From: JALOAT01 sp041677345
Lineage (GTDB): Bacteria > Pseudomonadota > Gammaproteobacteria > Thiohalomonadales > Thiohalomonadaceae
Assembly: GCA_041677345.1 (NCBI GenBank)
Contig: JBAYQE010000046.1
Coordinates: forward strand, 1-19,490
Direction of reading: 5' to 3'
DNA: 19,490 bases
How positions within the stretch are numbered: the first letter of the stretch is position 1; each line of letters opens with the position of its first letter. The position numbers and the translations under genes were made by a program. Positions 7,960-15,360 of the stretch are shown here, in pieces. Below the pieces are notes generated by a model. It saw nothing but the letters and a program-made list of their open reading frames with translations. It ran no database searches and had not been told where the DNA came from.

Positions 7960-7981
7960 GGCCCGCTCGCCGGGGCGGGCC
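7960..7981 (+). promoter_or_regulatory. Intercistronic hairpin between porin gene and glnK
   Basis: GGCCCGC (7960-7966), 8-nt loop, GCGGGCC (7975-7981): a perfect 7-bp GC stem 12 bases after the porin stop. No T-run follows. It could attenuate read-through or protect the porin mRNA from 3' decay, setting different levels for porin and GlnK. Confidence 0.45.
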
Positions 7982-8004
7982 ATTACCTGAGGAGCATCAA
8001 AACC

Positions 8005-8343
8005 ATGAAGCTGATTACCGCCATCATCAAGCCGTTCAAGCTCGATGACGTACGTGAGGCGCTGTCCGACGTCGGCGTACAGGGCATCACCGTCACGGAA
8101 GTGAAGGGATTCGGACGTCAGAAGGGTCACACCGAGCTGTATCGCGGTGCGGAATATGTCGTGGATTTCCTGCCCAAGGTCAAGGTCGAGGCCGCCGTGC
8201 CCAAAGACCTGGTCGACCGCGTGTTGGAGGCCATCGGCAGGGCCGCCAACACCGGGAAGATCGGTGACGGCAAGATCTTCGTCTTCGATCTCGAGCAGGT
8301 CGTACGCATCCGTACCGGTGAGACCGGTCCCGATGCATTGTGA
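8005..8343 (+). CDS. glnK: PII nitrogen regulatory protein GlnK
   Basis: A 112-residue PII protein of exact family length. The T-loop signature YRGAEYVVDF (46-55) includes Tyr51, the residue uridylylated by GlnD. The second signature, TGKIGDGKIFV (83-93), forms the ATP/2-oxoglutarate cleft. PII trimers sense 2-oxoglutarate, ATP/ADP and, through GlnD, glutamine. The paralogue beside amtB is normally GlnK, which plugs AmtB when nitrogen becomes plentiful. The ATG has GAGGAG upstream (7989-7994). The gap to amtB is only 15 bases. GlnB cannot be excluded by sequence alone; the name rests on the amtB linkage. Confidence 0.95.
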   Translation: MKLITAIIKPFKLDDVREALSDVGVQGITVTEVKGFGRQKGHTELYRGAEYVVDFLPKVKVEAAVPKDLVDRVLEAIGRAANTGKIGDGKIFVFDLEQVVRIRTGETGPDAL

Positions 8344-8358
8344 CGCGAGGAACACGCC

Positions 8359-9606
8359 ATGGAACAGATCGCTGAAGTCAAATATGCGCTCGATACCTTC
8401 TATTTCCTGGTTTCCGGTGCCTTGGTGATGTGGATGGCGGCCGGCTTCGCCATGCTTGAGGCCGGGCTGGTTCGCGCCAAGAACACCGCCGAGATCCTCA
8501 CCAAGAACGTGGTGCTCTACGCCGTCGCCAGCATCATGTACATGCTGGTGGGTTACAACGTCATGTACGGTGACGGCTTGAACGGCGTGATCCCGGGTAT
8601 CGGTTTCATGCTGGGCAGCACAGACAACACCGTGGCCGCGGTGGTCGCCGGCGGTGAAGATGCGCCGTACTACTCGAGCATGGCGGATTTCTTTTTTCAG
8701 GTCGTGTTTGCCGCCACTTGCATGTCCATCGTATCCGGCGCCGTGGCGGAGCGCATGAAGCTGTGGTCCTTCCTCGCCTTTGCCGTGGTGATGACCGGCA
8801 TCATCTATCCGGTGCAGGGTTTCTGGAAATGGGGCGGTGGTTTCCTCGACCAGCTGGGGTTTGTGGATTTCGCGGGCTCGGGCGTCGTGCATCTGGCCGG
8901 TGCGGCCGCGGCGCTCGCCGGCGTGCTGCTGCTTGGCCCGCGCAAGGGCAAGTACGGCCCCGATGGTGCGGTGAACGCCATCCCGGGGGCCAACCTGCCG
9001 CTTGCGACACTGGGCACCATGATCCTGTGGCTCGGCTGGTTCGGCTTCAATGGGGGTTCCGAGTTGAAGCTGTCCGATGTGGGTGAGGCCAATGCCGTGG
9101 CCATGGTGTTCGTGAATACCAACATGGCAGCGGCCGGTGGCGTGGCGGCGGCGCTCATTACCTCGCGCCTGTTGTTCGGCAAGGCCGACCTGACCATGGT
9201 ACTGAATGGCGCGCTGGCCGGTCTCGTGGCCATCACCGCCGAACCCCTGGCCCCGACCGCCCTTACCGCAACCCTGGTGGGCGCCGTCGGTGGCACCTTG
9301 GTGGTGCTTTCCATCGTGATGCTCGACCGCTTGCGGATCGACGATCCAGTCGGCGCCATTTCCGTGCACGGCGTATCCGGTCTCTGGGGCCTCGGTGCGG
9401 TGATGCTCAGCAACCCGGATGCGAGCCTCGCCGGCCAGCTCACCGGCGCCGGGGTAATCTTCGCGTGGGTGTTCGTCACCAGCCTTGCAGCGTGGGCGTT
9501 GCTGCGGGCCGTGCTGGGTATCCGCGTGACTGATGAGGATGAATACGCGGGCGTCGACCTGGTGGAATGCGGTCTCGAGGCGTACCCCGAGTTCACCGGC
9601 AAATAG
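8359..9606 (+). CDS. amtB: Ammonium transporter AmtB
   Basis: A 415-residue Amt/Mep/Rh channel with about 11 TM helices. The twin pore histidines are in SGVVHLAG (His178) and ISVHGVSG (His337). Other landmarks are FFFQVVFAATCMSIVSGAVAER (from about 111, Phe gate and ammonium site region), WLGWFGFNGGS (about 224-234) and the C-terminal cytoplasmic tail RVTDEDEYAGVDLVECG, which contacts GlnK. Unlike E. coli AmtB, the protein begins straight with the first TM helix, with no cleavable signal peptide visible. It moves ammonium across the inner membrane at low supply. GAGGA lies nine bases before the ATG. It is co-transcribed with the porin gene and glnK, and the operon ends in a strong terminator. 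Confidence 0.97.
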   Translation: MEQIAEVKYALDTFYFLVSGALVMWMAAGFAMLEAGLVRAKNTAEILTKNVVLYAVASIMYMLVGYNVMYGDGLNGVIPGIGFMLGSTDNTVAAVVAGGEDAPYYSSMADFFFQVVFAATCMSIVSGAVAERMKLWSFLAFAVVMTGIIYPVQGFWKWGGGFLDQLGFVDFAGSGVVHLAGAAAALAGVLLLGPRKGKYGPDGAVNAIPGANLPLATLGTMILWLGWFGFNGGSELKLSDVGEANAVAMVFVNTNMAAAGGVAAALITSRLLFGKADLTMVLNGALAGLVAITAEPLAPTALTATLVGAVGGTLVVLSIVMLDRLRIDDPVGAISVHGVSGLWGLGAVMLSNPDASLAGQLTGAGVIFAWVFVTSLAAWALLRAVLGIRVTDEDEYAGVDLVECGLEAYPEFTGK

Positions 9607-9633
9607 TCCCTCATCACCGCAGTGGCGCTGTAT

Positions 9634-9661
9634 CGGGCACCTGGCGACAGGTGCCCGTTTT
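9634..9661 (+). terminator. Intrinsic terminator of the porin-glnK-amtB operon
   Basis: CGGGCACCTG (9634-9643), GCGA loop (GNRA tetraloop), CAGGTGCCCG (9648-9657), then TTTT (9658-9661). It is a perfect 10-bp stem with a T-run, 28 bases after the amtB stop. Confidence 0.9.
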
Positions 9662-9678
9662 CGCATGGTAGAGACAGC

Positions 9679-9927
9679 TCATTTTTTGTCGCCAGGCCGC
9701 TCGTGTGTACCATCGCAGAACGGCTCACTGGCGCTGCGTTTGCAGCCACAGAGGCCGTATGTTTTCTTTTCCGAGACGGTGAATTTCCGGGGCGCGAGGC
9801 CTGTGCCCCGGTGTGAGCCGTCACAGAACGGCTGGCTGGCGCTGCGGCCGCAGCCGCAATACCAGTAATCGCCCGGCTCCAGTTCCACCACGAACGGACC
9901 TTTCCTGGCGATGATGGGCTTGGACAC
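9679..9927 (-). CDS. Tandem CDGSH iron-sulfur domain protein
   Basis: An 82-residue protein with two CDGSH-type [2Fe-2S] sites. The first is C24-G-C26 ... C35-D-G-S-H39 and the second C60-G-C62 ... C71-D-G-T-H75, so both three-Cys/one-His ligand sets are complete. No TM helix or signal peptide is visible, so it is expected in the cytoplasm. Tandem-motif members resemble the mitochondrial CISD3 (MiNT) arrangement, where both sites lie on one chain. The CDGSH family is linked to iron-sulfur transfer and redox sensing; no specific role can be read here. The start is GTG at 9927 with GAGGAG six bases upstream. It converges on amtB and is divergent from the mechanosensitive channel gene. Confidence 0.92.
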   Translation of the reverse strand: MSKPIIARKGPFVVELEPGDYWYCGCGRSASQPFCDGSHRGTGLAPRKFTVSEKKTYGLCGCKRSASEPFCDGTHERPGDKK

Positions 9928-10079
9928 GGGCGGCTCCTCGCTCTTGGGGGTGGGTGAATACGTTAGCGACGGCCGCGGGGGCAGGCAAGCCGCCGGGTAA
10001 TCCGTTAGCCGGTGGCGAAGCGTGGCACGGCACGCGCATTACGCCACAGGGTTGGACTATCATCGGGTTCCGTTCATGC

Positions 10080-11441
10080 ATGCAGATATCCGTGATGACC
10101 CAGGAACTGCCTTTCAGCCAACCCATTCTGGATTTCCTCGCCCTGCATTTTCCGGCCAGCGCCGACTATCCACTGTTAGTGGGTTTCGGCGTGCTGGTGC
10201 TGGTCGCGGGTGTTTCCCTGGGCTTGCTGCCGCTGTCACGTCGCTATTTGGTGGCGGCGGTACACCGGTTTGTCCGGTTCAGCCATTCAGCCTGGGGCGA
10301 AAAACTCGTGGTCGCAGGCGTGTTCCAGCGTGCGAGCTGGCTGGTGCCGATGCTCGTGTTTCACCAAGGCCTGAGCCTGGTGCCTGCGCTCCCGGGCGAG
10401 GCCATCGAGCTTTTCGTGCGCATTACCCTGGCGATGGTCGCTTTCGTGGTGGTGCGCACCCTTTCGGCGGCGCTGAAGGCGGTCAATCTTATCTACACCA
10501 GCTATCCGCTGGCGCTTAACCGGCCTATCAACAACTACCTGCAGATCGTCAACATCATTGCGCATTCGTTCACCGTGATCGTTATGGTGGCTGTGCTGAT
10601 GGGACGGTCACCCTGGCTTTTCGTGAGCGGCCTTGGCGCCGCGATGGCCATCATCCTGTTGGTGTTCCGCGATACGCTGCTGTCGCTGGTGGCGGGCATC
10701 CAGCTCACCACCAACAACCTGATCCAGATCGGCGACTGGATCGAAATGCCCCAGTTCGGTGCCGATGGCGACGTGGTGGACATTTCGTTGCATGCCATCC
10801 GGGTGCGTAACTGGGACAAGACCATTACCGTCATCCCCACCCACAAGTTCCTCGACAACGCCTTCAAGAATTGGCGCGGTATGAGGGAATCAGGGGGGCG
10901 TCGCATCAAGCGCGCGTTCCACGTGGACATGTCCAGCATCCGTTTTCTCACGGACGAGGAGATCGAGTGGTTTGGGCGCTTCGCGTTGCTGCATGACTAT
11001 ATCGAGCAAAAGAAAAAGGAGCTGGAGGAGCACAATCGCATCCACGGGGGCGATGGCCGCTTCATCGCCAATGCCCGTCGGCTTACCAACATCGGTACCT
11101 TGCGCGCCTACATCGTCGCCTACCTGCGCCAGCATCCGAAGCTGCGGCAGGACATGCTCCTCATCGTGCGTCAGCTGGAGCCCACCTCGAAGGGCCTGCC
11201 CATCGAGATCTACTCCTTCTCCGCAGACGTCAACTGGGTTAACTACGAGGGCATTCAGTCCGACATCTTCGATCACGTCCTCGCCATGGTTCCGCAGTTC
11301 GGCCTGAACGTTTACCAGGAACCGACCGGACGGGACATGCGGTCAATGATGGCGGCATCCCCCGCAATGGTTTCGGCTGTGATGGATGAAAAGGAAAACG
11401 GGCTTGCACCCAGTCCGCGCCAGATGGAATTGGGCCGGTGA
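10080..11441 (+). CDS. YbdG-like mechanosensitive channel (MscS family)
   Basis: A 453-residue MscS-family protein that follows E. coli YbdG (MscM type, 415 residues) through its whole second half. The stretch GDWIEMPQFGADGDVVDI (218-235) is the MscS beta domain. It is followed by VRNWDKTITVIPT, SGGRRIKR and the YbdG-specific C-terminal domain (IRFLTDEEIEW, NIGTLRAY, IQSDIFDHVLAM). About five hydrophobic segments lie in residues 30-200; the last, GLGAAMAIILLVFRDTLLSL, is the pore-lining helix. YbdG homologues give small mechanosensitive conductances and help in osmotic downshock. No Shine-Dalgarno is obvious for the ATG at 10080. ATG 10095 would shorten it by five residues, and a GTG at 9954 would add 42 unlikely residues. 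Its stop overlaps the start of the next gene. Confidence 0.9.
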   Translation: MQISVMTQELPFSQPILDFLALHFPASADYPLLVGFGVLVLVAGVSLGLLPLSRRYLVAAVHRFVRFSHSAWGEKLVVAGVFQRASWLVPMLVFHQGLSLVPALPGEAIELFVRITLAMVAFVVVRTLSAALKAVNLIYTSYPLALNRPINNYLQIVNIIAHSFTVIVMVAVLMGRSPWLFVSGLGAAMAIILLVFRDTLLSLVAGIQLTTNNLIQIGDWIEMPQFGADGDVVDISLHAIRVRNWDKTITVIPTHKFLDNAFKNWRGMRESGGRRIKRAFHVDMSSIRFLTDEEIEWFGRFALLHDYIEQKKKELEEHNRIHGGDGRFIANARRLTNIGTLRAYIVAYLRQHPKLRQDMLLIVRQLEPTSKGLPIEIYSFSADVNWVNYEGIQSDIFDHVLAMVPQFGLNVYQEPTGRDMRSMMAASPAMVSAVMDEKENGLAPSPRQMELGR

Positions 11442-11728
11442 TGGGTTTTTGTCATTGGGAAGGCGACACCCTGGTGCTCAATGTACTGGGGCGCCCGCGC
11501 GCCGCCGAGACCCGTCTGGGACAGGTGCTCGGTGAACAACTCGAGATCCACGTGGCGGAGAAACCGGTACGCGGGCGCGCGACGGCGCACATGGTGCGTT
11601 TCCTCGCCGGTGAGTTTCAGGTGGAGGAAAACGCCATCGAGGTGGTGTTCGGTGTCTACAGCGTGAACAAGCAGTTGCGCATCACCGCGCCGAAGCGCCT
11701 GCCCGAGGTCATTCCTCCGCCGGCCTGA
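11441..11728 (+). CDS. DUF167 (YggU) family protein
   Basis: A 95-residue protein aligning by eye with E. coli YggU. It shares LVLNVLGRPRAAET (YggU LVLRLYIQPKASRD), the EKPVRGRATAHMVRFLAGEF core (YggU [20 protein letters not shown]), and a KQLRITAPKRLP ending. The fold is a small alpha/beta domain; the biochemical role is unknown. The ATG at 11441 shares its A with the TGA of the upstream channel gene (TGATG), which predicts translational coupling and explains the lack of its own strong Shine-Dalgarno. A GTG at 11438 in the same frame would add one residue. The gene ends one base from the converging sugar dehydrogenase gene. Confidence 0.85.
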   Translation: MGFCHWEGDTLVLNVLGRPRAAETRLGQVLGEQLEIHVAEKPVRGRATAHMVRFLAGEFQVEENAIEVVFGVYSVNKQLRITAPKRLPEVIPPPA

Positions 11729-11729
11729 T

Positions 11730-12860
11730 TCAGCGCACTGCCTCGCGCGGCGGCGCGATCCTGACGATGGCGCCGTCGCTTTCGTCGGTCAGCGCATACA
11801 CCGCCCCGTCGGGGCCCTGCACCACATCACGCACACGTGCGCCGAGAGGAATGCGTTCCACCTCGCGAGCAGCCTTGCCATCCTGTTCCAGTCGCACTAT
11901 GGCCTTGGCAACGAGGCCGCCCACCAGGATGTCCCCCTGCCAGTCGGGAAAAAGGGCACCCGTGTAGAAGGTCATGCCGGAAGGGGCGATTACCGGTGTC
12001 CATTGGAAGATGGGGGGTGTCAGATCGGGCCGCGTGTCCGGATCGGGGATGTCGCGCAGATTGTAGTGGCGCCCCCAGCTCACCAGCGGCCAGCCGTAAT
12101 TGCGCCCGGCCTCCACGATGTTGAGCTCGTCGCCGCCACGCGGACCGTGTTCGATGGCCCACAGCGCACCGGACTGCGGATGGATCGCCGCAGCCTGTAC
12201 GTTACGGTGACCGTAGGACCAGATGGCCGGCGGCACGCCCGTGCGGTTCACGAACGGATTGTCGTGCGGGATGCGCCCATCGGGGCGGATGCGCACGATC
12301 TTGCCAATCGTGTTGGCCAGGTCCTGGGCTGGATCGAACTTGAAGCGTTCGCCCGTAGTGACAAAGAGGTTACCGTCGGGTGCGAAGGTGAGACGCGAGC
12401 CGAAATGGTTGCCGCCTTCCAGCTTGGGCTGCTGGCGGAAGATCACCTGTACCTCACGCAGCGCATTGCCTGCCAGGCGCCCGCGTGCCACGGCCGTGGA
12501 GGCGCCGCCCTCGCCAGGTTCGGCATAGGTGAGATACACGCGGCTGTTGCGGGCGAATTCCGGGTCCAATGCCACATCCAGCAACCCGCCCTGGCCCTCC
12601 GCGAATACCTCGGGCACACCGGAGATCGGCCGCCCGATCTCCCCCTTGGGCGAAACCACGCGCAGCCGTCCCGGCCGCTCCGTCACCAGCATGCGCCCAT
12701 CCGGCAGGAACGCGAGACCCCAGGGGTGCTCAAGCCCACTGGCGATGATGTCGAGCCGGATGGGCCCGGAGCGGGATTCCACGGTATCGCCCATCAGGCA
12801 TCCTGCCATGGACAACAGCGCACCCGCGGCGCAAAGGGAGAGCAAGGACCTGCGCAACAT
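11730..12860 (-). CDS. PQQ-dependent sugar/aldose dehydrogenase-like lipoprotein
   Basis: A 376-residue member of the glucose/sorbosone dehydrogenase beta-propeller family (YliI/Asd-like). The N-terminus is a lipoprotein signal (LLSMAGC, lipidated Cys21), so it should be anchored in the periplasm. Family motifs in order are LEHPWGLAFLPDGRMLVTER, GQGGLLDVALDPEF, EGGNHFGSRL (catalytic His region), WSYGHRNVQAAAIHP, EHGPRGGDELN and NYGWPLVSWGRHY. These enzymes oxidise aldoses with bound PQQ and pass electrons to the respiratory chain. No PQQ synthesis gene lies in the window, so cofactor supply is unproved. The ATG at 12860 is chosen because GGAGGG sits a few bases upstream and the signal peptide starts there; a longer frame from 12950 would bury it. 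Confidence 0.9.
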   Translation of the reverse strand: MLRRSLLSLCAAGALLSMAGCLMGDTVESRSGPIRLDIIASGLEHPWGLAFLPDGRMLVTERPGRLRVVSPKGEIGRPISGVPEVFAEGQGGLLDVALDPEFARNSRVYLTYAEPGEGGASTAVARGRLAGNALREVQVIFRQQPKLEGGNHFGSRLTFAPDGNLFVTTGERFKFDPAQDLANTIGKIVRIRPDGRIPHDNPFVNRTGVPPAIWSYGHRNVQAAAIHPQSGALWAIEHGPRGGDELNIVEAGRNYGWPLVSWGRHYNLRDIPDPDTRPDLTPPIFQWTPVIAPSGMTFYTGALFPDWQGDILVGGLVAKAIVRLEQDGKAAREVERIPLGARVRDVVQGPDGAVYALTDESDGAIVRIAPPREAVR

Positions 12861-12960
12861 CGACTTCCCTCCGTGTGGCGGTTTTGCATATCCATTGTAG
12901 GAGCCCACCCGGTGACGACGGCACGATCCGGAGGTGGCACCGAGGTGCAACGGAAGGCGA

Positions 12961-13353
12961 TCAGCGCTGCTGGGCGTAGGCGCAGAACCCGGGGCGGGGT
13001 CCTACTCGAGGATGCTCGCGGCAGGTGTCCGGGCGCCTGTCGTAGACGGTGCAGCGGCGCGTGAGGCGGTCGAGAAAGACGCAATCGTTGTTCGACAAGC
13101 GTGCCAGGGTGAACAGTCCGGACTTGGCGTTGTAGCGTTCGACGATGCCTTCCTTCGTGAGCCGGCGCGCCACGGACCTGGGCTCCTCCGCCTCGAAGGT
13201 ATCCACCAAGCCCAGCCGCAGCAGATCGCCCATGCGCACCTCCGTGGGCATGGTGCAGCAACTGGCGCGGCAATCCCGGCACAAGCCGTTGCGATATCTC
13301 ACCCAGGTTTCGACGCGATCCAGGTCAGCGGTGTAGTAATTGGCGGTTTTCAT
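12961..13353 (-). CDS. YkgJ family cysteine cluster protein
   Basis: A 130-residue protein with eight cysteines in the zinc/iron-chelating pattern of this family. They are C25-x2-C28-x3-C32-C33 near the N-terminus, then C91, C101, C111 (in RRPDTCREHP) and C124 near the end. The motif CRxYDxRPxxCR is visible as CTVYDRRPDTCR. The function of the family is not established; a bound metal cluster is predicted from the cysteines. Transcription runs toward the sugar dehydrogenase with a 100-base gap, so they may be one unit. It differs from the shorter YkgJ copy at 15.1 kb by a 50-60 residue insertion between the two cysteine groups. The ATG has no clear Shine-Dalgarno. Confidence 0.88.
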   Translation of the reverse strand: MKTANYYTADLDRVETWVRYRNGLCRDCRASCCTMPTEVRMGDLLRLGLVDTFEAEEPRSVARRLTKEGIVERYNAKSGLFTLARLSNNDCVFLDRLTRRCTVYDRRPDTCREHPRVGPRPGFCAYAQQR

Positions 13354-13502
13354 GAGCGTGCGGCAATTGGCGCAAACGCTGATCTTGCCCGAGTGCAGGC
13401 ATGCGGGAAAGCACCCGTCCCTTCCATATGCCGCGCGGTTGGGCCAAAGTGACCGGCACGTCAGTTATTCGTACCAAGCGACTGCATTTCAAGGAGACAG
13501 CG

Positions 13503-14135
13503 ATGCATGGTCCGGATCCCGGCAATCCCTATCCCATGGCGGGCTTCCCGCAGGTGTGCTTCATCCGCAACACGGTGAGCAATCCGAATATCGTCATCGG
13601 CGAGTACACCTACTACGACGATCCGGAGGGCCCGGAGGCCTTCGAGCGCAACGTGCTCTACCACTTTCCATTCATGGGCGATCGGCTCGTCATCGGCCGG
13701 TTCTGTGCCATCGCCCGCGGTGCGAAGTTCATCATGAACGGTGCCAATCACAAGATCAGCGGGTTTTCCACCTATCCCTTCCAGATCTTCGGCAACGGCT
13801 GGGAGCGGGTAATGCCCGCTCCGGGAGATCTGCCCTACAAGGGCGACACGGTGATCGGCAACGACGTCTGGATTGGCTATGACGCGTTGATCATGCCCGG
13901 GGTGCACATCGGTGATGGCGCCATCATCGCCGCCCGGGCGGTAGTGACGGGTGATGTGTCGCCCTACACCGTGGTGGGCGGCAATCCTGCGCGCCAGCTC
14001 CGTGCACGTTTTCCCGCCGACGTGGTGGCGGCACTGCTCGAGATCGCATGGTGGGAATGGGATGCGGAGAAGATCACCCGCAACCTGGAGGCCATCATCG
14101 GCGCCGATATCGAGGCGCTAAACTGCGCCACCTGA
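13503..14135 (+). CDS. CatB-related/Vat-type O-acetyltransferase (xenobiotic acetyltransferase family)
   Basis: A 210-residue left-handed beta-helix protein of the Vat/CatB group. Diagnostic are NPNIVIGEYTYYDDP (27-41), GDRLVIGRFCAIARGAKFIMNGANH (59-83), with His83 the expected catalytic base, and STYPF. Next are the hexapeptide repeats TVIGNDVWIGYDALIMPGV and GDGAIIAARAVVTGDVSPY, and VVGGNPARQLRARF. Family members transfer acetyl from acetyl-CoA to hydroxyls of streptogramin A or chloramphenicol, but many chromosomal homologues have unknown sugar or metabolite substrates. AAGGAGA eight bases before the ATG at 13503 fixes the start. A longer frame (from 13401) has no ribosome site. It is alone on its strand and converges on the SDR gene with a 10-base gap. 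Confidence 0.92.
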   Translation: MHGPDPGNPYPMAGFPQVCFIRNTVSNPNIVIGEYTYYDDPEGPEAFERNVLYHFPFMGDRLVIGRFCAIARGAKFIMNGANHKISGFSTYPFQIFGNGWERVMPAPGDLPYKGDTVIGNDVWIGYDALIMPGVHIGDGAIIAARAVVTGDVSPYTVVGGNPARQLRARFPADVVAALLEIAWWEWDAEKITRNLEAIIGADIEALNCAT

Positions 14136-14145
14136 GTGACGCCGA

Positions 14146-14877
14146 TCACCATGCGATGGGCTCGCCGTCGCGGAAAAAGCCGCCACTCGGGCCGCTGTCG
14201 GGCAGGGTGGCGGCCCAGACGATACCCCGTGCGCCATGCGCCACGCTGCGCTCTGCGTCAGGACCACCCAGATCGGTGCGGGTCCATCCCGGACACACGG
14301 AATTGACCTTCACGTTAGCCGTCGCCTCCGCGGCGAATACGCGCGTGACTGCGTTGAGGGCGGTCTTGGAGATGCGATAGGCAGGCCAACCGCTATCCAT
14401 GTCGGTGAGTGCCCCGAGCCCGGACGAGACGTTGACCACGCGACCGTAGCCCGCGCGGAGCATCTGCGGCAGCACCGCCCGGGTGAGCCGGTAGGCCCCC
14501 AGGGTGTTGGTCTCGAACGCAGCAAGCACCAGGCGAGCGGGTGTATCGAACACACTCTGCGTCTCACCGAACCCCTTGCTGAAGGCCTGCCCGGCATTGT
14601 TCACCAGCACATCGATGCGGCCGTGGTGCTTCATGGTCTGCCTCACGAACTGCTTGATACCGGCCTCATCGGTGACATCGAGCAGGGCGGCCTCGGTGTG
14701 TGTGAGGCCCATCTGCTGGAGTGCGCGGACCGCCGCCTGCACCTTGCGGATGTGCCGGCCTGTGAGGATGACACGATAACCGGCCCGAGCCAGTTGCCTA
14801 CTGGTCTCGAGGCCGAGGCCGCGGTTGGCTCCCGTAACCACCGCGACCCGTTGGACGCTCGAAGCTTCCCGCTGCAT
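14146..14877 (-). CDS. SDR family oxidoreductase, carbonyl-reductase-like
   Basis: A 243-residue classical short-chain dehydrogenase. The cofactor motif is TGANRGLG (15-22), a basic residue in GRHIRK suggests NADP(H) preference, and NNAG is at 93-96. The catalytic Ser is in VNVSSG (about 151), with Tyr167 and Lys171 in YRISK. CPGWTRTDLGGPDA and the C-terminal GGFFRDGEPIAW are like the carbonyl reductase/menthone reductase subgroup. It should reduce a carbonyl or oxidise an alcohol in the cytoplasm; the substrate is unknown. GGAG lies upstream of the ATG at 14877. It is divergent from the second YkgJ gene, with 216 bases between in which I see no further gene. Confidence 0.92.
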   Translation of the reverse strand: MQREASSVQRVAVVTGANRGLGLETSRQLARAGYRVILTGRHIRKVQAAVRALQQMGLTHTEAALLDVTDEAGIKQFVRQTMKHHGRIDVLVNNAGQAFSKGFGETQSVFDTPARLVLAAFETNTLGAYRLTRAVLPQMLRAGYGRVVNVSSGLGALTDMDSGWPAYRISKTALNAVTRVFAAEATANVKVNSVCPGWTRTDLGGPDAERSVAHGARGIVWAATLPDSGPSGGFFRDGEPIAW

Positions 14878-15093
14878 CGGACGCGCTCCGCCAGGACTCT
14901 CCCGATGAAGCGTAGTCAGGCGTCCGGCTTGCGGGCATCACCGGGGTGTCCGGCCACTCCTCAAACCCGGTCAGCGACCGGCGCCGCCATGGCGCGCCCC
15001 ACCTGTCTCGAGGCTGCCGCTCTCCGATCCAGGTAATTTCGGTTCCACGCGCTGCGCCGCTAAACTGGATGGTTTCCGCACGCGGGTGTTCAT

Positions 15094-15351
15094 ATGGAGT
15101 GCCGGTCCGGTTGTGGTGCCTGCTGCATCGCGCCTTCCATTTCCTCACCGTTGCCCGGCATGCCCAACGGCAAGCCGGCGGGCGTGATGTGCGTGAATCT
15201 GGATGCACAGCTGCGGTGCCAGGTGTTCGGGTCTGCCAGCCGTCCGGCCGTGTGTGCCGGCCTGGCGCCCAACCGGGAGATGTGCGGGGACGACCGTACG
15301 CAGGCCCTGGCATTCCTTGCGGAACTCGAACGGCTTACCGCACCCGCTTGA
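15094..15351 (+). CDS. YkgJ family cysteine cluster protein (E. coli YkgJ-like)
   Basis: An 85-residue short form that follows E. coli YkgJ closely: CRSGCGACCIAPSISSPLPG at the start, MPNGKPAG, CVNLDAQLRCQVFGS, SRPAVCAGL and EMCG. The conserved cysteines of the family (CxxGCGACC, then single Cys in each later motif) are all present, predicting a bound Zn or Fe-S centre. Function is not established. The ATG at 15094 has only a weak GGGTG ribosome site. This is a second family member 1.7 kb from the longer copy at 13 kb, on the other strand, and it is not a tandem duplicate by sequence. Confidence 0.88.
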   Translation: MECRSGCGACCIAPSISSPLPGMPNGKPAGVMCVNLDAQLRCQVFGSASRPAVCAGLAPNREMCGDDRTQALAFLAELERLTAPA

Positions 15352-15360
15352 TGCCTACTT

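Noticed and set aside
7876..9666. A long minus-strand frame (596 codons) opposite glnK-amtB
   Set aside because: It is antisense to two clear genes; the translation is His/Gly-rich low-quality sequence without a family, a usual by-product of high-GC codon use.
9954..10079. GTG start for the mechanosensitive channel 42 codons upstream
   Set aside because: The added residues are not membrane-like and have no ribosome site; ATG 10080 or 10095 fits better.
12003..13064. A 353-codon plus-strand frame opposite the sugar dehydrogenase
   Set aside because: Shadow of the clear PQQ-dehydrogenase and YkgJ genes.
14878..15093. A gene in the 216-base gap between the SDR and YkgJ genes
   Set aside because: Open frames there (for example 14798-15313 minus) lack ribosome sites and homology, and overlap both clear genes.
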